Assembly: GCA_013180625.2 (NCBI GenBank)
Contig: SNVD02004473.1
Span: 1 to 64,000, forward strand
DNA: 64,000 bases
Reading direction: 5' to 3'
From: Boswellia sacra
Taxonomy: Eukaryota > Streptophyta > Magnoliopsida > Sapindales > Burseraceae
The notes beneath the pieces were generated by a model. That model had not been told where the DNA came from. It ran no database searches and saw only the letters and a list, made by a program, of their open reading frames with translations. The position numbers and the translations under genes are program-made. Positions 47,716 to 59,419 of the stretch are shown here, one piece after another; positions within the stretch are counted from its first letter, which is position 1; every line of letters begins with the position of its first letter.

Positions 47716-48213
47716 TTATTTGTTGTAGAAATATATTGTATTTATAATCAAATACAATTTTTATTAATATGTAATACCTGCTTATTATTTATTATACAAA
47801 TTGGTATATAAATTATCTCAGAATACATAATATATAATAAATGTACAAATTTGTATTATGTTAATAATATCACAAATATTATTAAAAATACAAGTACTTG
47901 TAATTAATATGTAATACAATTCTCAATGACTTAAGGAAAATGAAATCAAGTAAAACATACTTAAGCACAAATTTGTACATAAGCAACAAAATCATCATCT
48001 TATTTTAGCATCTTGATTGATGAACTTTCCAAACAAACACAAACAAAGCCTACACAAGCAATTTCAAAATGTTACATAAGCAAGATAACAATAGGCATAT
48101 AGAACTTAGAGATGTACATTTAAAATTGAAAACAAATGGGTACAACTTAGATTCCCCGTAGTGGCAAAGTTCACAAAGTGTAGTACAAGTGTAAGCATAA
48201 TAAAAATAACTCA
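47716..48213. other. AT-rich interior of element 3, nothing recognised
   Basis: Between the left subterminal array and the first exon-like piece. No feature was supported. Confidence 0.4.
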
Positions 48214-48315
48214 CTAGCCAAATTCTTCATAGAGCTCCAGAACTTTGCCCTTAACTTGCACTTCCTTTCTTCTTTCGTTAATCACTTTACCAATCTTCTC
48301 TACATCAATTCCAGC
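48214..48315 (-). pseudogene. Terminal exon-like fragment inside element 3
   Basis: After an acceptor-like TTCTTGTAG, the minus strand reads AGIDVEKIGKVINERRKEVQ, then VKGKVLELYEEFG and stop. It is charged and helical, like a protein C-terminus. I do not recognise the family. It may be the end of the same captured gene as the Nudix-like exon or an independent capture. Confidence 0.45.
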
Positions 48316-49763
48316 CTACAAGAAGCAATGAATAGAGTAAAAGTAAGTTCATTTATTGTGCACAACCAGTGGTAAAATAACAAGAAAAAAAAACAAGGTA
48401 AGTCAAGTACTAGCAACTTTTTGCATAAAGAACTAAATTTCAAGCCAGATTTGCTAGCCATATTTCTAATCCACACCACTTTTACTTAAAATGTTAGGTT
48501 GGGTATGTATGGAGAAAAACAAACAAAACAATATAGTTGACACATTAGTAGGATGATATATATATATATATATGAAAGAACTCAAAAGGTATATCCCATT
48601 ATTTAGATAGAGTTGGCAGATCAAATACTATAGAGCTTTTTTGCAAAAGTTGCAGGGGGTGTGGTAGAGTTGCTTGGAACCAATGTCGATGCAGCTCGGC
48701 ATTTCTTTCAAATACACATATATGTTTGGCCATCAAATACAATTAACTAACCATCTGCACTAATCCCCTTATTCTTTTTCAAGTTTTTCAATGTGCAAGC
48801 TTAGATAAAAAATGACTCCTTGGCTTTGCTTCTCGAAACTCCTCCAACGAGTGCCAGTAAGCATCCTAATTGTGCCTTGGGAAGAATTACCGTTTCTTTA
48901 TTTTGGACTCAATCATTTGTCTTGGGATTTTGAGTCATGAATCATTATCCATCATACTAGTGATAACAACCACGCTCTTATATATGTAAATTAATTGTAA
49001 TTTGTACATTAATCTCACTCCAAATACGAATAGATAGCAAGCTTGTAATTAATCTTAACATGAGACTGATCAAAAGCTAGAAGTGCTACAACCTAATCAT
49101 TAAAAACCAGATAATATATGCAATAGCACCATGTAGAGATCTTTAATCTTCTTGATATAAGTACAATGGAGATATTAATGAGTATGTACTATTTTTAACG
49201 TATCTATGGACAATAAATTGTGTTTGATGGTGTATTAATTAATATTCCTATTGTATTGAACACATATACAATAATATATAAATTGTATAGCCAAGCATGT
49301 AGGTTTAGCTAAAAAGTGGCGTAGATTTTCATGTTGACTGATAATTCACTTAGTAAAATTCCAATCAAATTTGATGAGTTGGGTTTCATTGATTACTAGC
49401 CCATTTGTTTATTTAGTTTATTCAAATAGTTTTTTATCATAATGAAAGTTCATGAAGAAAAATCAGCATACATTTTTGTCATCTTTTTTCAATAAAAGAT
49501 ATAACTTCAGAAGGATATCTATATATGTTTTATAACTCCTATTGAAGACATTGACGATCAATAGTACTTAATTATCAAGTCAGGCTTAAAGATATACAAA
49601 GATAAGCAATTATATAAAGAACAGAGTAATAATAATAAAAATGATATGTATAGGAAACATGTGGAGTGACTAATTTACTTGACTTTCTGCATTTCAAATG
49701 ATCAATCAAGAGTTAACAAAACATGAAGCTCTGCCAATCCTTACGAAGATGTGAACCTCTCAC
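48316..49763. other. Interior of element 3 between exon-like pieces
   Basis: AT-rich, with a (TA)n run at 48557-48572. No coding segment was supported. It may be intron of the captured gene. Confidence 0.4.
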
Positions 49764-49835
49764 CTCAATAACGACGCCAGTAGGTAGCTTCCAAATTCCT
49801 CTGAATCTTTCTTTGCTCTCTTGGACTACTAAAAC
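49764..49835 (-). pseudogene. Nudix hydrolase exon fragment captured in element 3
   Basis: A 72-bp minus-strand exon with acceptor-like TTGGTAG before it and GTGAG donor after it encodes VLVVQESKERFRGIWKLPTG followed by VVIE. This matches the segment just before the Nudix box in plant NUDT2/NUDT10-type hydrolases (VLVVQE...WKxPTGVV). The Nudix box itself (GxxExAxxREVxEETG) would lie in the next exon and was not found, so the fragment cannot make an enzyme. Confidence 0.72.
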
Positions 49836-50853
49836 CTACCAAATTGGAATAATTCAACTTTAGATAAATATCTGAAGTGAAGGTGATCAAGAATTCAACT
49901 TCACTTTACCAATCTCACTTTTGTTTTCATTTGATTGGTTTTCTCAGTCCTAGCTAAAAAAGTTGGTGGCCTCCACTACCATTTATTGTTAATTTATTGC
50001 TATGTTATGCCACTATGGTGTAGCTTCACTTTTGCAACACCATGACTAACCTCAGCACATGCAGCTCACAGTTCTTAACAACATACAGACACAAATTAGC
50101 CAATGGTCATGCAGCTCACTCACCTCCCTCATGCATCTTCAACTCACAACACATGAAGCTAACCCATGTAACAACTCGGTCCACTTGCAAACCATGTGCA
50201 CAAATATTATGATCAGTTTCATCTTCACATGTTTAGCTTTAGTCGTTACCGTAATTCTAGGTGAGATACCGTGAATCTAGGAACAATGCTTTCACGTGTT
50301 CTTGAGTCTATATGAAGTGCAATGTAATCTATTCACTCATTTTCATACAATAAGAATCTGGCTTTTACTTCATTTTTTTTTTTTTTTCACGATGCAGTGA
50401 ACTGATAACTTGATCGAACAAAATTCTTTTGCCTCGTTATACAATATGAATTTGTAATGATTGTCTAAGAAGACCTAATAGTATAATAAGACAAATGAGA
50501 AAATTTTTTAAAAAAAAAAAAAGCAATTCACATTAGGAGAAACTAATATCGACATACTTCACAATGGAATTAGAAATACCAAAAATCTAATTTATTAAAA
50601 TCTTCACCAAATGGTGTACGAAAACATCAACGCCTAAAATCTCGATTTCAAAATCAATCAGAGCCAAACCTTAGCACCAATACATAGAAATCTTGATCTC
50701 AATTTAAATTTAAAATATAGAAATTATACAATTAGGTATAGAAAGCATCAAATCCATCCATCCAGCATTAAGCCATCAAACAACAGCAACAACAAAACAA
50801 AATTATTGGAAAGTTGGAGGTGTACCAGAGTCCTTTTTAATGTCTTCTCTCCG
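49836..50853. other. Interior of element 3, nothing recognised
   Basis: Mixed-composition sequence with short poly(A/T) runs near 50373 and 50508. No coding piece was supported. Confidence 0.4.
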
Positions 50854-51024
50854 TCATTTGCAGTTGCGGGCCCAATTAGCGATGGTGGAGCAAGCATCGC
50901 CATCGGAATTAGTCTCAGGCAAATCAGGCAAGATTTCTATCCTCAAGACTTGATCAAAGAAGTTGTCGTAGAAAGTAAAGTGGAAATCAAAGTCAAGGCC
51001 GCCCAGAGAGAGGTTTGAATCCAT
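50854..51024 (-). pseudogene. First-exon-like open frame inside element 3
   Basis: ATG at 51024 opens a 56-codon frame (MDSNLSLGGLDFDFHFTFYD... to NWARNCK). Composition is richer in G+C than its surroundings, as for a host first exon. No family was recognised. It lies upstream, on the same strand, of the Nudix-like exon, so it could be the 5' exon of the same captured gene, but that is inference. Confidence 0.35.
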
Positions 51025-51481
51025 GAACATTCGCGGATCAAAAGAGATTCACGCTCGAAACTTTCATACCCAAACGTAAACCCAAGAGCGCAAGTGAAAA
51101 CACAGGGAGAGGGAAAGTAAGATCAAAGAGGGTCTTTAGATTCATTTTTGTCTTGAGGGGTTTACATATTTGTCCTTATCGGTTAAAATGACCAATTTGG
51201 AAATGGACAAGCCAAAAATATGAATGAAAATAGGGTTTGACTTTTAACTACGGGTTATATTTATTTTTAAATTTTATTTATGCATCTTGTTTATTAAAAT
51301 TTATTGATAATTATTTAAATAAATAAATGAACTATTTATCTTGCAATTTTAATTTCTTAATATTTATTTAAATAAATAAATGAAATTACTATAGTTTTAT
51401 GTAAATTTTAACTTTAAATTATTTCAAAGATTAAAAATTCTAATAAGCTAAGAATAAAATTAAAAAATAAATTAAGACATT

Positions 51482-51690
51482 TCGCAACGTGCAGAATGTG
51501 CATGTTGCTAAAACTCAGTTTTAGCAACATGCACATTCTGCACGTTGCGAAATATAATTTTTAGCAACACGCCTTCCATGCGCGTTGCTAAAAACTAACT
51601 TCATCAGTTTTTCGCAACACGCAAGAAATGCATGTTGCGAAAAGTATCATTCAGCAACGTGCATTTCTGTGCGTTGCGAAAAACCTGTTG
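51482..51690. repeat. Right subterminal palindrome array of element 3
   Basis: Alternating direct and inverted GCAACGTGCA/GTGCGTTGCGAAAA words. Several form hairpins with 6-8-bp loops, such as GCAACGTGCAGAATGTGCAT (51485-51504). Confidence 0.85.
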
Positions 51691-52328
51691 CTGTATCTTC
51701 TTTTCTTGTAGTGTTTATAGAATTTTGAATCACTCAAAAATTCGAAATGAGTGAATAATGGTGAATTTTTGAAGTTGCTGAACCGAATTTGAATCTCCCC
51801 TGTTTTGAAACAGAGTACGGGAAACAGGTTTCTTTTGAGGAGTCAATCTTTCATGAAAAATTCTAGTTTTTGGTATGCAAAATCTTGATTGTGTTCCTGT
51901 TGAACTAGAAATTTTCAGGATTTTTGGAGTTTTGTATGAATTTATATGATTTTTCAAAATTGTGGTTGTGAAACTGAAAATTTTAACTTTGAAAATAGAG
52001 CAAGCTTACTAAATTGCTTTTGACTGACTTAAACTCATTAGAAAATTGTGATTTTTGGTAAATGACTTTTATATTTGTCTAGTTTTAGACTGAAAAGTTT
52101 GGCAAAGATTTGATAAAGTTGAATTTTATAAAATTCTTCAAAGTACTGCTGCTTAGTTGAAAAGCCTGTAGACAGAAATTGTATATGGTCAAAATTAAGG
52201 GATTTGAAGAGGCATATGGCCTCCTTTTAATCCAATAAAATTTATGAGATGTGATACATGTATTTGTGTGAATCCCATGAAATTTGGGGATGATTGGAAT
52301 AGGTACCCTCGTAATATAATTATCCAAC

Positions 52329-52349
52329 CAATGTGTGTGTGTGTGTGTG
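52329..52349. repeat. (GT)n microsatellite in LTR B
   Basis: About ten GT units. Confidence 0.9.
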
Positions 52350-52779
52350 AGATTAAATAGTAAATGATATTATTGGTTGGTTGAAGTGTTGCTAACCCTT
52401 AAGAGGTTTAATGATTTTTTTGGGTGAAAATCAAGGTCAAGGCATAAAGTAACTAGGTAAATAGCTATACCATGTCTGAGGGCACAAGAGATTTTACGTT
52501 GAGTTATGGTTGTGCCGGTTTCCTTATAATTATGTATATTATGGATGCATTTAATTGGAAATGCCATAAATGTGTATGGTTGGAAATGTGAATGTAGCTA
52601 TATGTTTGTGAACTTTAGAATGGAATGGCATATGATTAATAAATGCCTCTGAAGCATTATGTGTATGAAAATGCCATAGAATGGGTATGCCTTTGCACCC
52701 TCGCATGTGATGTGTTATGGAATGTGGAATTGCATGCCAAAACTTGAAGAAACCATTTAATGTTTATTATGTACGTAGC

Positions 52780-53000
52780 TCATGTATGGATTGGGTTGTG
52801 GAAGTGTCTGCCCTAAGCTAATGAAACGAATTTTGAGGCTAGGTTGTGGAAGTGTCCGTCCTAAGCTAGTGAATGCATTGGGTTGGGTTGTGGAATCGTC
52901 CACATGAGCTAAGGAACGTGTTTTGGTTTGGGTTGTGGAAGTGTCTGCCTGAGGCTAAGGAACATGTTTTGGGTTGGGTTGTGGAAGTGCCCGCTTGAAA
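52780..53000. repeat. Five-copy tandem repeat in LTR B, about 45 bp
   Basis: GGGTTGTGGAAGTGTCTGCC-like units begin near 52793, 52841, 52886, 52931 and 52976, followed by variants of CTAAGCTAATGAA. Copies are imperfect. Confidence 0.88.
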
Positions 53001-53908
53001 ACAAAACCGTGAGAAAGCTTTTCAATTTATATGAATGGTTTGGAAAGCAGTTTGACAAAAGATGGATTATGAATAAGCTATTTGTGTGCCCTTTTGACAA
53101 TAAGTAATATATATGTGCTTATGATGTGTTTAAATATGTCTAAGATAGGTTAAGCACAATTTTTTATGTGTTGAACGGAATATAAGTGTTATATGGGCAG
53201 AGAAAATGACTTGAATATAATGACCAAATCAGTGAATTGGCATAGCAGCGCCATATGGGGTGCGCAGGAGCACAATCTCCGTATTGTATGTGAGTTGAGG
53301 CAGAGAGCTAGCTTTGGAGTGCGACTCAAACGGTGTAGGAGCACCAACCCCTTTGTTAAAATTCTGTTTCAGGCCGAGACTTGGCGCAGTTGCGTCAAAT
53401 CCTTTGCCGTGAACCCTTTATTGTGCATTGGGCTTTTTGTCTTAAAAATAAAGGAAATGATTAGTTGTAAAGCAAGAATTGGATTGTGTATCATGGGCGA
53501 ACTATTATTTTCTGCCTAGTGTGTCATTATTAGTTACATCTAGCTACTTATTGATTGTTTTACTCATTAAATCTATTATGCACCTCAGGTAAGCGTTAAT
53601 TGATTGTACATAAGGAGGATTTCGATAGAACCACATCAGCGTTCCCTTGCCAACCAGTATACTACTACAACACTCTAGATTATTTTGTGTGAATCATGAA
53701 ATTTGATTCTTTTGGGCTTATCATGGTGAATAGATTTATGATATGTGGTTGACATGATAGCAACTTTGTATTTTGGGATGCAGATTTTAATACAAAGTTT
53801 TAAAATTTTCTTCAATTATTGTATATATTGTTCAAACACCACTGCTTGTTATCTTATGTGAATGCTTAGCTTTACATTTTGGTTGCTTAAAGGGTACGGG
53901 GTGTTTCA

Positions 53909-54310
53909 TACACGGAGGACATGAGATTGATATACAAGCCCACCTTCCTTTGCAATAGTTATTCTAAGCACTATGGTGTCTAACAATGATTTACATACAA
54001 TAAACAGCAACATTAGAAGAGCCGAAATAATGGTGTGTGCTAAATACATCTACATCCAATAAGAAAGAGACATGAACAATACACTCTTGCAAAAATAAGT
54101 AAATTTGATTAAAACCGCTAAAAAAGAATTAACATCTTATGCTTTCTCAGTGAATAACATTTAAATCTTATATAATTTTGACCTTTGAGATTGCACAGTC
54201 AAAACAAAATTTTGAAATGGCACTAACCCACCAAAGTTTTCCGAATAAAAAGTTACTTTTTAGCCTAAGTTATCAGAGAAGAAAAGGTGTTGTTTAAGGA
54301 CTAAGAGCCA
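53909..54310. other. Spacer, nothing recognised
   Basis: Between LTR B and a probable MITE. No coding signal. Confidence 0.4.
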
Positions 54311-55128
54311 ACCATAGGCGGACCCATGCTTGACTGGAGGGCCCGGGCCCCCACTGAATATTTGAAAATTCATTGTACCCCTAAAATTTGAATACTCACA
54401 AGTATACCCTTATATAAAAATTATTTGATTTTAATAAATATATCTTCATTTAAAGATTACCTAATTTTAATAAATATATCTCCTACCCTTAGGTTCACCC
54501 TTCACTTTAAGTATTGTTTTTAGGTAAGTCTGTTTATGTGCCTTCATTTTATGTTATTATATGATTGAAATTTTATGATATATTTATTCATATAATTTAT
54601 TTGGAAGTCATTTAGAATATATATAATCATAATAGATTTGAAAAATTATTTCCAATATATAGAGTACTCAATCAATATTTTTACAATTATTCTTTAAACT
54701 CAATTCATCATCAATATATTAATTTACATAGAATCTTAAAATTTAGATAATTAAATAGTAAAAAAATTCTCTTGGTATAAAATATCAAAATCCAAATATA
54801 TTATATATTTAGCTTTTATATAATTTTCTAAAACAATATTATTCAAAACGTATTAATGTAATTATAATTAAAAAACTTTAAAACTTATATATACGTTAAA
54901 ACTTTTTCAAACAATAATATATTATAACGTTAGTCTTATATATATATTTATGTATGTATGTATGTATGTATGTATATAAAAAAGAAATAATTATCTTAAT
55001 TTTAATTTATCTAAAAATTATTTTAAATATAATTAAATCTTAATGATTATATTTAGCTATATATTTACTTAAATTCTAAGTTATGTGGTGCCCCCTTTGA
55101 AAAAAATTTTTGGATCTGCCACTGGCGG
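54311..55128. mobile_element. Probable MITE with GGCGGATCCA-type ends
   Basis: The left end TAGGCGGACCCATG...GGGCCCGGGCCCCC and the inverse of the right end CAGTGGCAGATCCAAAAATT are similar over about 15 bp. Both then run into G/C blocks (left GGGCCCCCACTG, right inverse AAAGGGGGCACCA). The interior is extremely AT-rich with a (TATG)n run at 54952-54974. Target duplication not clear, so the family is uncertain. Confidence 0.5.
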
Positions 55129-56909
55129 CAACCCCTTCTGTACCAACCTCTCCTGCGTGACTTTTGTTTCGAAATATATGCTGCATAAACTTTTCTCGAT
55201 TATTATTTCACAAACTGCCTGCCGGCAGATACACCCGGAGCAATTGCTGCTAAAATACTTACCACAGCCCCTACAAAACAAAGTAGAAGAATAGTAAGTT
55301 ATTTAATTTTAAATAGAAAAATCTGAAGGAACAGAAACCTTGGATCCTCAAATTAAATGTAGAACATGCAAATCCTTTTGTTTAAAAAAAAAAAAATTGT
55401 TAAAGGCAGCGCCAACTCGAATCGCTAATCCATCAAAAGCTGAACTAAAACGAGTACTCCATGACATTATAAAGCTTTACTACATCTAACTAATTTTAAT
55501 ACAAGAAATTTTCTTTTATTACCCATATAAAACCAATTTCCATCTTCAAATTAAACAGAAGAGCTCATACATCATCATTAATAAAACGATTGCTTTCCAA
55601 CTTCAAACTGAATTGAAGAAAACATGCGCACACACTAAAAAGTTTCTTGTAAACTAAACTGTTGAAGTGAACTTAAATAAGACCATATATTTCTGTTGCC
55701 TCGCAACTCATAGCTGAGAAACATTGCCCACAAAAGGAGCTAAAAGCCAAAGACTACGTTAAATGTTCCCCACAATCTTAGCACTCCGATCTTGCAACTT
55801 GAATCCTGGTAACATAGAAATTCTTGCTAGTCAAGTATATTAATTCTAGGAACTTTGCAACCTCTTACACAAAAATGAGGCAAAAAAGAAAAAAGTAATC
55901 TCACAACGCATGTAAATACCTTGCAATTATAGAAAGTCAAAATAAAGAACCGTGTGCGATTCGGACAGAGGGTGCACGAAGGATCAGTAGATATTGTGGG
56001 TCACCAATAATCTGAAGGCTAAACTTACTCCATAGATGACAAGGTCCAAAACGGTTGTAAAGAAGACACTGTTGGGAAGGAGAAGAATTTTTGGTTGTTG
56101 AAGCTTTTGCCAATGTTAAGTTCTCTAAGGTTTAAAACCTAGTGCTGAGGTATGTATGTTGGCTGGGTTGGGCTGACCACAACGCAACTTAAGCATGTAT
56201 ACAATAAGCCAAAGAAGTCAGGCATGAAATCAAAATGATATTTTCTATAACACAAAAGGAAGCTTATCAAAAGAACTTTCAAAATGAACAGAATCCAAGA
56301 ATCACAAGCTTTTATCGAAGAACTTTCAAAATGAATCAAATGGGTGAAGCATGAGTTAAACTTCAAACAAGAAACAGGATCTAAAACAATGAACAAGTGG
56401 AATCAACTGTAACTTCAGCCGGTGCAGTTTGAATTTCCCACAACATATATTATTAATTCTAATGTCGGAATGTTGTAAAATCTAGAGCAGCAATTTAACA
56501 GAATTTCTAAGGGACACACCACAATATTTAAGTATAGCAACAAGAAGCACCACCCCGAAATTATGTTTGTTTACATGATTCCATCAATATGATGTAGAAC
56601 ACATAATTATATGTACAAATTACTTCAAACATTATACCTAGTATAAAACAAGCAAACAAACATTACAATTTACAAAGATGAGTTTCACAGAGTGATCCCA
56701 TTATGTCCTTCCAGTTTATTATAGAAATTTCAGAATGTAAAAATTATGTGGTACAAAATGATAATTATACCTATTATTAACTTAAACTGGTTGTTTCACA
56801 GCTGCAAAATTACTCCTCATAAAGCCACCTGCAAAATTGTCAAATAAATCGTTGATGAGGAAATTAACAATATATAATAGATGAAGAGATACTTAATTTC
56901 TAAACTTGA
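55129..56909. other. Region downstream of NB-LRR copy B, nothing firm
   Basis: A short minus-strand exon-like phrase (VVSILAAIAPGVSAGRQFVK then stops) lies near 55275-55211 behind an acceptor-like TTTTGTAG, but its family is unknown. The rest is AT-rich. The duplicated phrase TCGAAGAACTTTCAAAATGAA-type (20-base core AAGAACTTTCAAAATGAAC) occurs at 56270 and 56317. Confidence 0.35.
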
Positions 56910-57889
56910 TTAAATTTTGTAGTTAAAGTGAACATGGCAAGCTAGGAATTTACCGACAGTAGGCTGTAGAACATTTTTTGCATTGGGAACATCCCACTCC
57001 AATGGTTTCCACCAATAACTTATTACCTTGATTTCTTTAATTGCAGGGAGCGGAAGAGAAAGAGACAGCCTTTTAAGTTTTTGGCAGTGATATATGTCCA
57101 TTTGTTTAAGAGAATCACAAACCATTACTCCACTACTACTGCAAATGCTCTTCAATTTTAAAATGCAAACGCATCTTTCTCAAATTAGGAAAAGTGAATT
57201 TGATGGTATCAGGATCACTCCTTCCTGCTTTCCTATTATTATTATTGTTTTCTTCTAATTCATCGACATCTATTCTTATTATCTCCTCTATTTCATCACA
57301 AAGACTAACAACAATCTCTTCCAAGTTTTGGAGAGCCCGAGACAACTTAGGTGAGAACAAGTTCTTCAAACCTTGACAATAGTATAGCTCGAGAACTCTA
57401 AGATCTGAAGTACACTTGCCACTCATTCCTCCTTCCTTATACAATCTGTTGAATAGAAGAACATCACTTAAACATGTTATATCCTCGCACCTAACAATAA
57501 TTAGACGCTGGACTTCTTCCAAAACATGAACGGAGTCTTCTCCTTCACATATGTTGTAGTTCCACAATTCTACGTGTTTATTAACATTAACGTATTCTAC
57601 ATCTTCCATAAATCATCCGGTGCCAAGCGAAGCTGGTAATTTTGAGATGTTGGACTTTGACTCTCTAAGTATTTCACGTATTGGTTAAAGTCTTCTATAT
57701 TACAAAAATGCCCTTCAAAAGTTTCTAATTTACTCAATTTCCTTACCTCTTCTATTGTTGCTTGTGAAGTTTCTGATCCCAAATTTTTCTCAATTTTTGA
57801 AGACCAAATAGTTTAGGTAGTAATCCACTTGGAATACTATGCAACCAGATTGAGTAAAGATGTACTAGTAAAAAAATAAGATACAGCAA

Positions 57890-58096
57890 CATGGCTTTCG
57901 CAACGTGCATTGGTTGCACGTTGCGAAAGCCCTTTTTTGGCAACGTGCGCTCTATGCACGTTGCGAAAAACGATTTTCAGCAACGTGCATGTGTTGCACG
58001 TTGCTGAAAGACTATATCGCAACGTGCATTTTCTGCACGTTGCGAAAAGTGTTGAATTTAGCAACGTGCATATGCTGCACGTTGCGAAAAGTTTTG
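57890..58096. repeat. Left subterminal hairpin array of element 4
   Basis: Five consecutive palindromes of the form GCAACGTGCA-loop-TGCACGTTGC, with arms of 9-10 bp and loops of 3-6 bases (57899, 57940, 57979, 58018, 58059), spaced about 40 bp and joined by GAAAA(G/A) linkers. It is strikingly well preserved. Confidence 0.92.
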
Positions 58097-58980
58097 CACT
58101 TTGAATTTTATAATTAAATATTAAAATCAAGAAAATGTAATTTTTATATTAGTAACTTAAAAAAATCTTCTTAAATTATTAAAAGATAATAAAAATTACT
58201 TTGAATTTTAAATGTTATGGAAAAAAATTTTTAAATGTTATGGAAAATTACACTAATTTCATATTTTGAAATTAAATAAAATTAGAAATTAAAAATATAA
58301 GAATATTAATTAAATAATTTAATTTAATTTATGTTTAAATATAAATTTAAAAAATTTTAACAATATTTAAATAAAAATATAATATTATTTTCTATATAAA
58401 ATAATGAATTTTTAAATATAAATTTTTTAATGTCCAAATTGTATGAAATAAATGAAATTATTTTACAATGAAATCACATCATATATATATATATTTTTTT
58501 GTAAAATTAAGAAATTAAAAATATCAAATTAAATTTTATTTTGAAATAATATAACTAGTACAAGGAAGAAAATGACATATTTATCCTAAGCTTTTTTATC
58601 AAAAAAAGGGATAGCCATTTATAATACAAAAATTACTAAAACTGTGTCGTTTTAATACCTTTTGTTTTTGTAAAGAAAGAGTCAAAACGACGTCGTTTTG
58701 GCTAACATTAGGGTAAATAAAGAATGAGGATTGATCTCCTCTTTTTAGTTGTCTGCCGCCTCCCCCATCTCCATTACTCTCTTCCATTCACTAGATTCTC
58801 TTTCTTTCCTCCATCGCATCTCCATACCCTGCTATTTCAACGACTTTGTTAATTAGCCTCCTGCCCACTCACTGCAAAATACACACTCTTCTCTCTCTCT
58901 CGCTATCTGTTTAATTTAAAAATCTGAGACAAGTTTTCTATTTGTAAAATTTTTAGATTTCGATCTTACATTTGCTTGAG
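58097..58980 (+). other. AT-rich zone and 5'-UTR-like segment in element 4
   Basis: Up to about 58600 the sequence is AT-rich with no feature. From 58740 it becomes CT-rich (CTTCTCTCTCTCTCGC near 58889), resembling a plant promoter/5' UTR, ending at GAGAGAA just before ATGGCACAG at 58984. This suggests a captured gene front end. Confidence 0.4.
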
Positions 58981-58983
58981 AGA

Positions 58984-59145
58984 AATGGCACAGGTTAGCA
59001 TTCATAGAGCTATGCGCTTTGTTTTTTTTTCTTGGTGTTGGTTCTCATAGTGATGGCAGTGAACGTGCAGGAGGGTATTGGCGCCGTCGCCGAGTGTGGA
59101 TGCTAGAGCTACAATGCCGGTAATGGCTTCCAAAGAGACTTGAGG
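58984..59145 (+). pseudogene. Captured gene start-like exons in element 4
   Basis: ATGGCACAG is followed by a GTTAGC donor-like site. A G+C-rich piece after GTGCAG (59071-59145) reads EGIGAVAECGC then TAG, or in another frame RVLAPSPSVDARATMPVMAS, and ends at a GTGAG donor-like site. A further open piece near 59319-59410 reads KSYVGRPRGRVLELVKEEIN. No family was recognised. Exon-like borders suggest a decayed captured gene. Confidence 0.35.
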
Positions 59146-59179
59146 TGAGTTGACTAAGTGGAGTTGATCTAAGGCTCCG

Positions 59180-59224
<45 letters not shown>

Positions 59225-59260
59225 TATGTGATTATTATTATTATTATTATTATTATTATT
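59180..59260. repeat. (TA)n and (ATT)n microsatellites
   Basis: TA run at 59180-59220 and ATT run at 59230-59260. Confidence 0.92.
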
Positions 59261-59419
59261 TTCTTGTTATTATTTTTGGTGTGAGTGGAGATAATGTCTT
59301 CATTATTTGTATGAGTAGGAAGTCATATGTTGGGAGGCCGAGAGGTAGAGTGTTAGAATTGGTCAAAGAGGAGATCAATTTGAGAGAAATCGGAGATGAC
59401 TTTTTCACTTAGATTCCTT

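Larger units (their letters stand above)
47199..51713. mobile_element. CACTA-type non-autonomous element 3, nested in LTR B
   Basis: This 4515-bp element has ends CACTACAAGAAAAATGG and ...TCTTTTCTTGTAGTG (12-bp core CACTACAAGAAA) and TTT target duplications (47196-47198 and 51714-51716). Arrays of palindromic GCAACGCGCA/TGCGTGTTGC words fill both ends (about 47219-47715 and 51482-51690). The interior carries at least one recognisable host exon (Nudix, 49764-49835) and other exon-like pieces on the minus strand. No transposase was seen. Confidence 0.88.
46608..53908 (+). mobile_element. Solo gypsy-type LTR (B), split by CACTA-type element 3
   Basis: Starts TGTGACACCCTAAAAC (46608) and ends GGTACGGGGTGTTTCA (53908). 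Removing the nested element leaves about 2.78 kb. It shares end type, size, a TATA-like box (ATATAAAAGGAGAGGG near 46788) and motifs such as GGTGCGCAGGAGCAC (53259) with LTR A, so the two are probably diverged relatives in opposite orientation. The flanks TATAT and TACAC differ by two C/T transitions. No retrotransposon genes adjoin. Confidence 0.7.

Noticed and set aside
57837..58130. Cysteine-rich open frames on both strands over the left end of element 4
   Set aside because: They are translations of the GCAACGTGCA hairpin array. Their regular CTLR/HVAK pattern follows the DNA repeat period and has no start or homologue logic. The same applies to 47217-47459 and 61286-61483.
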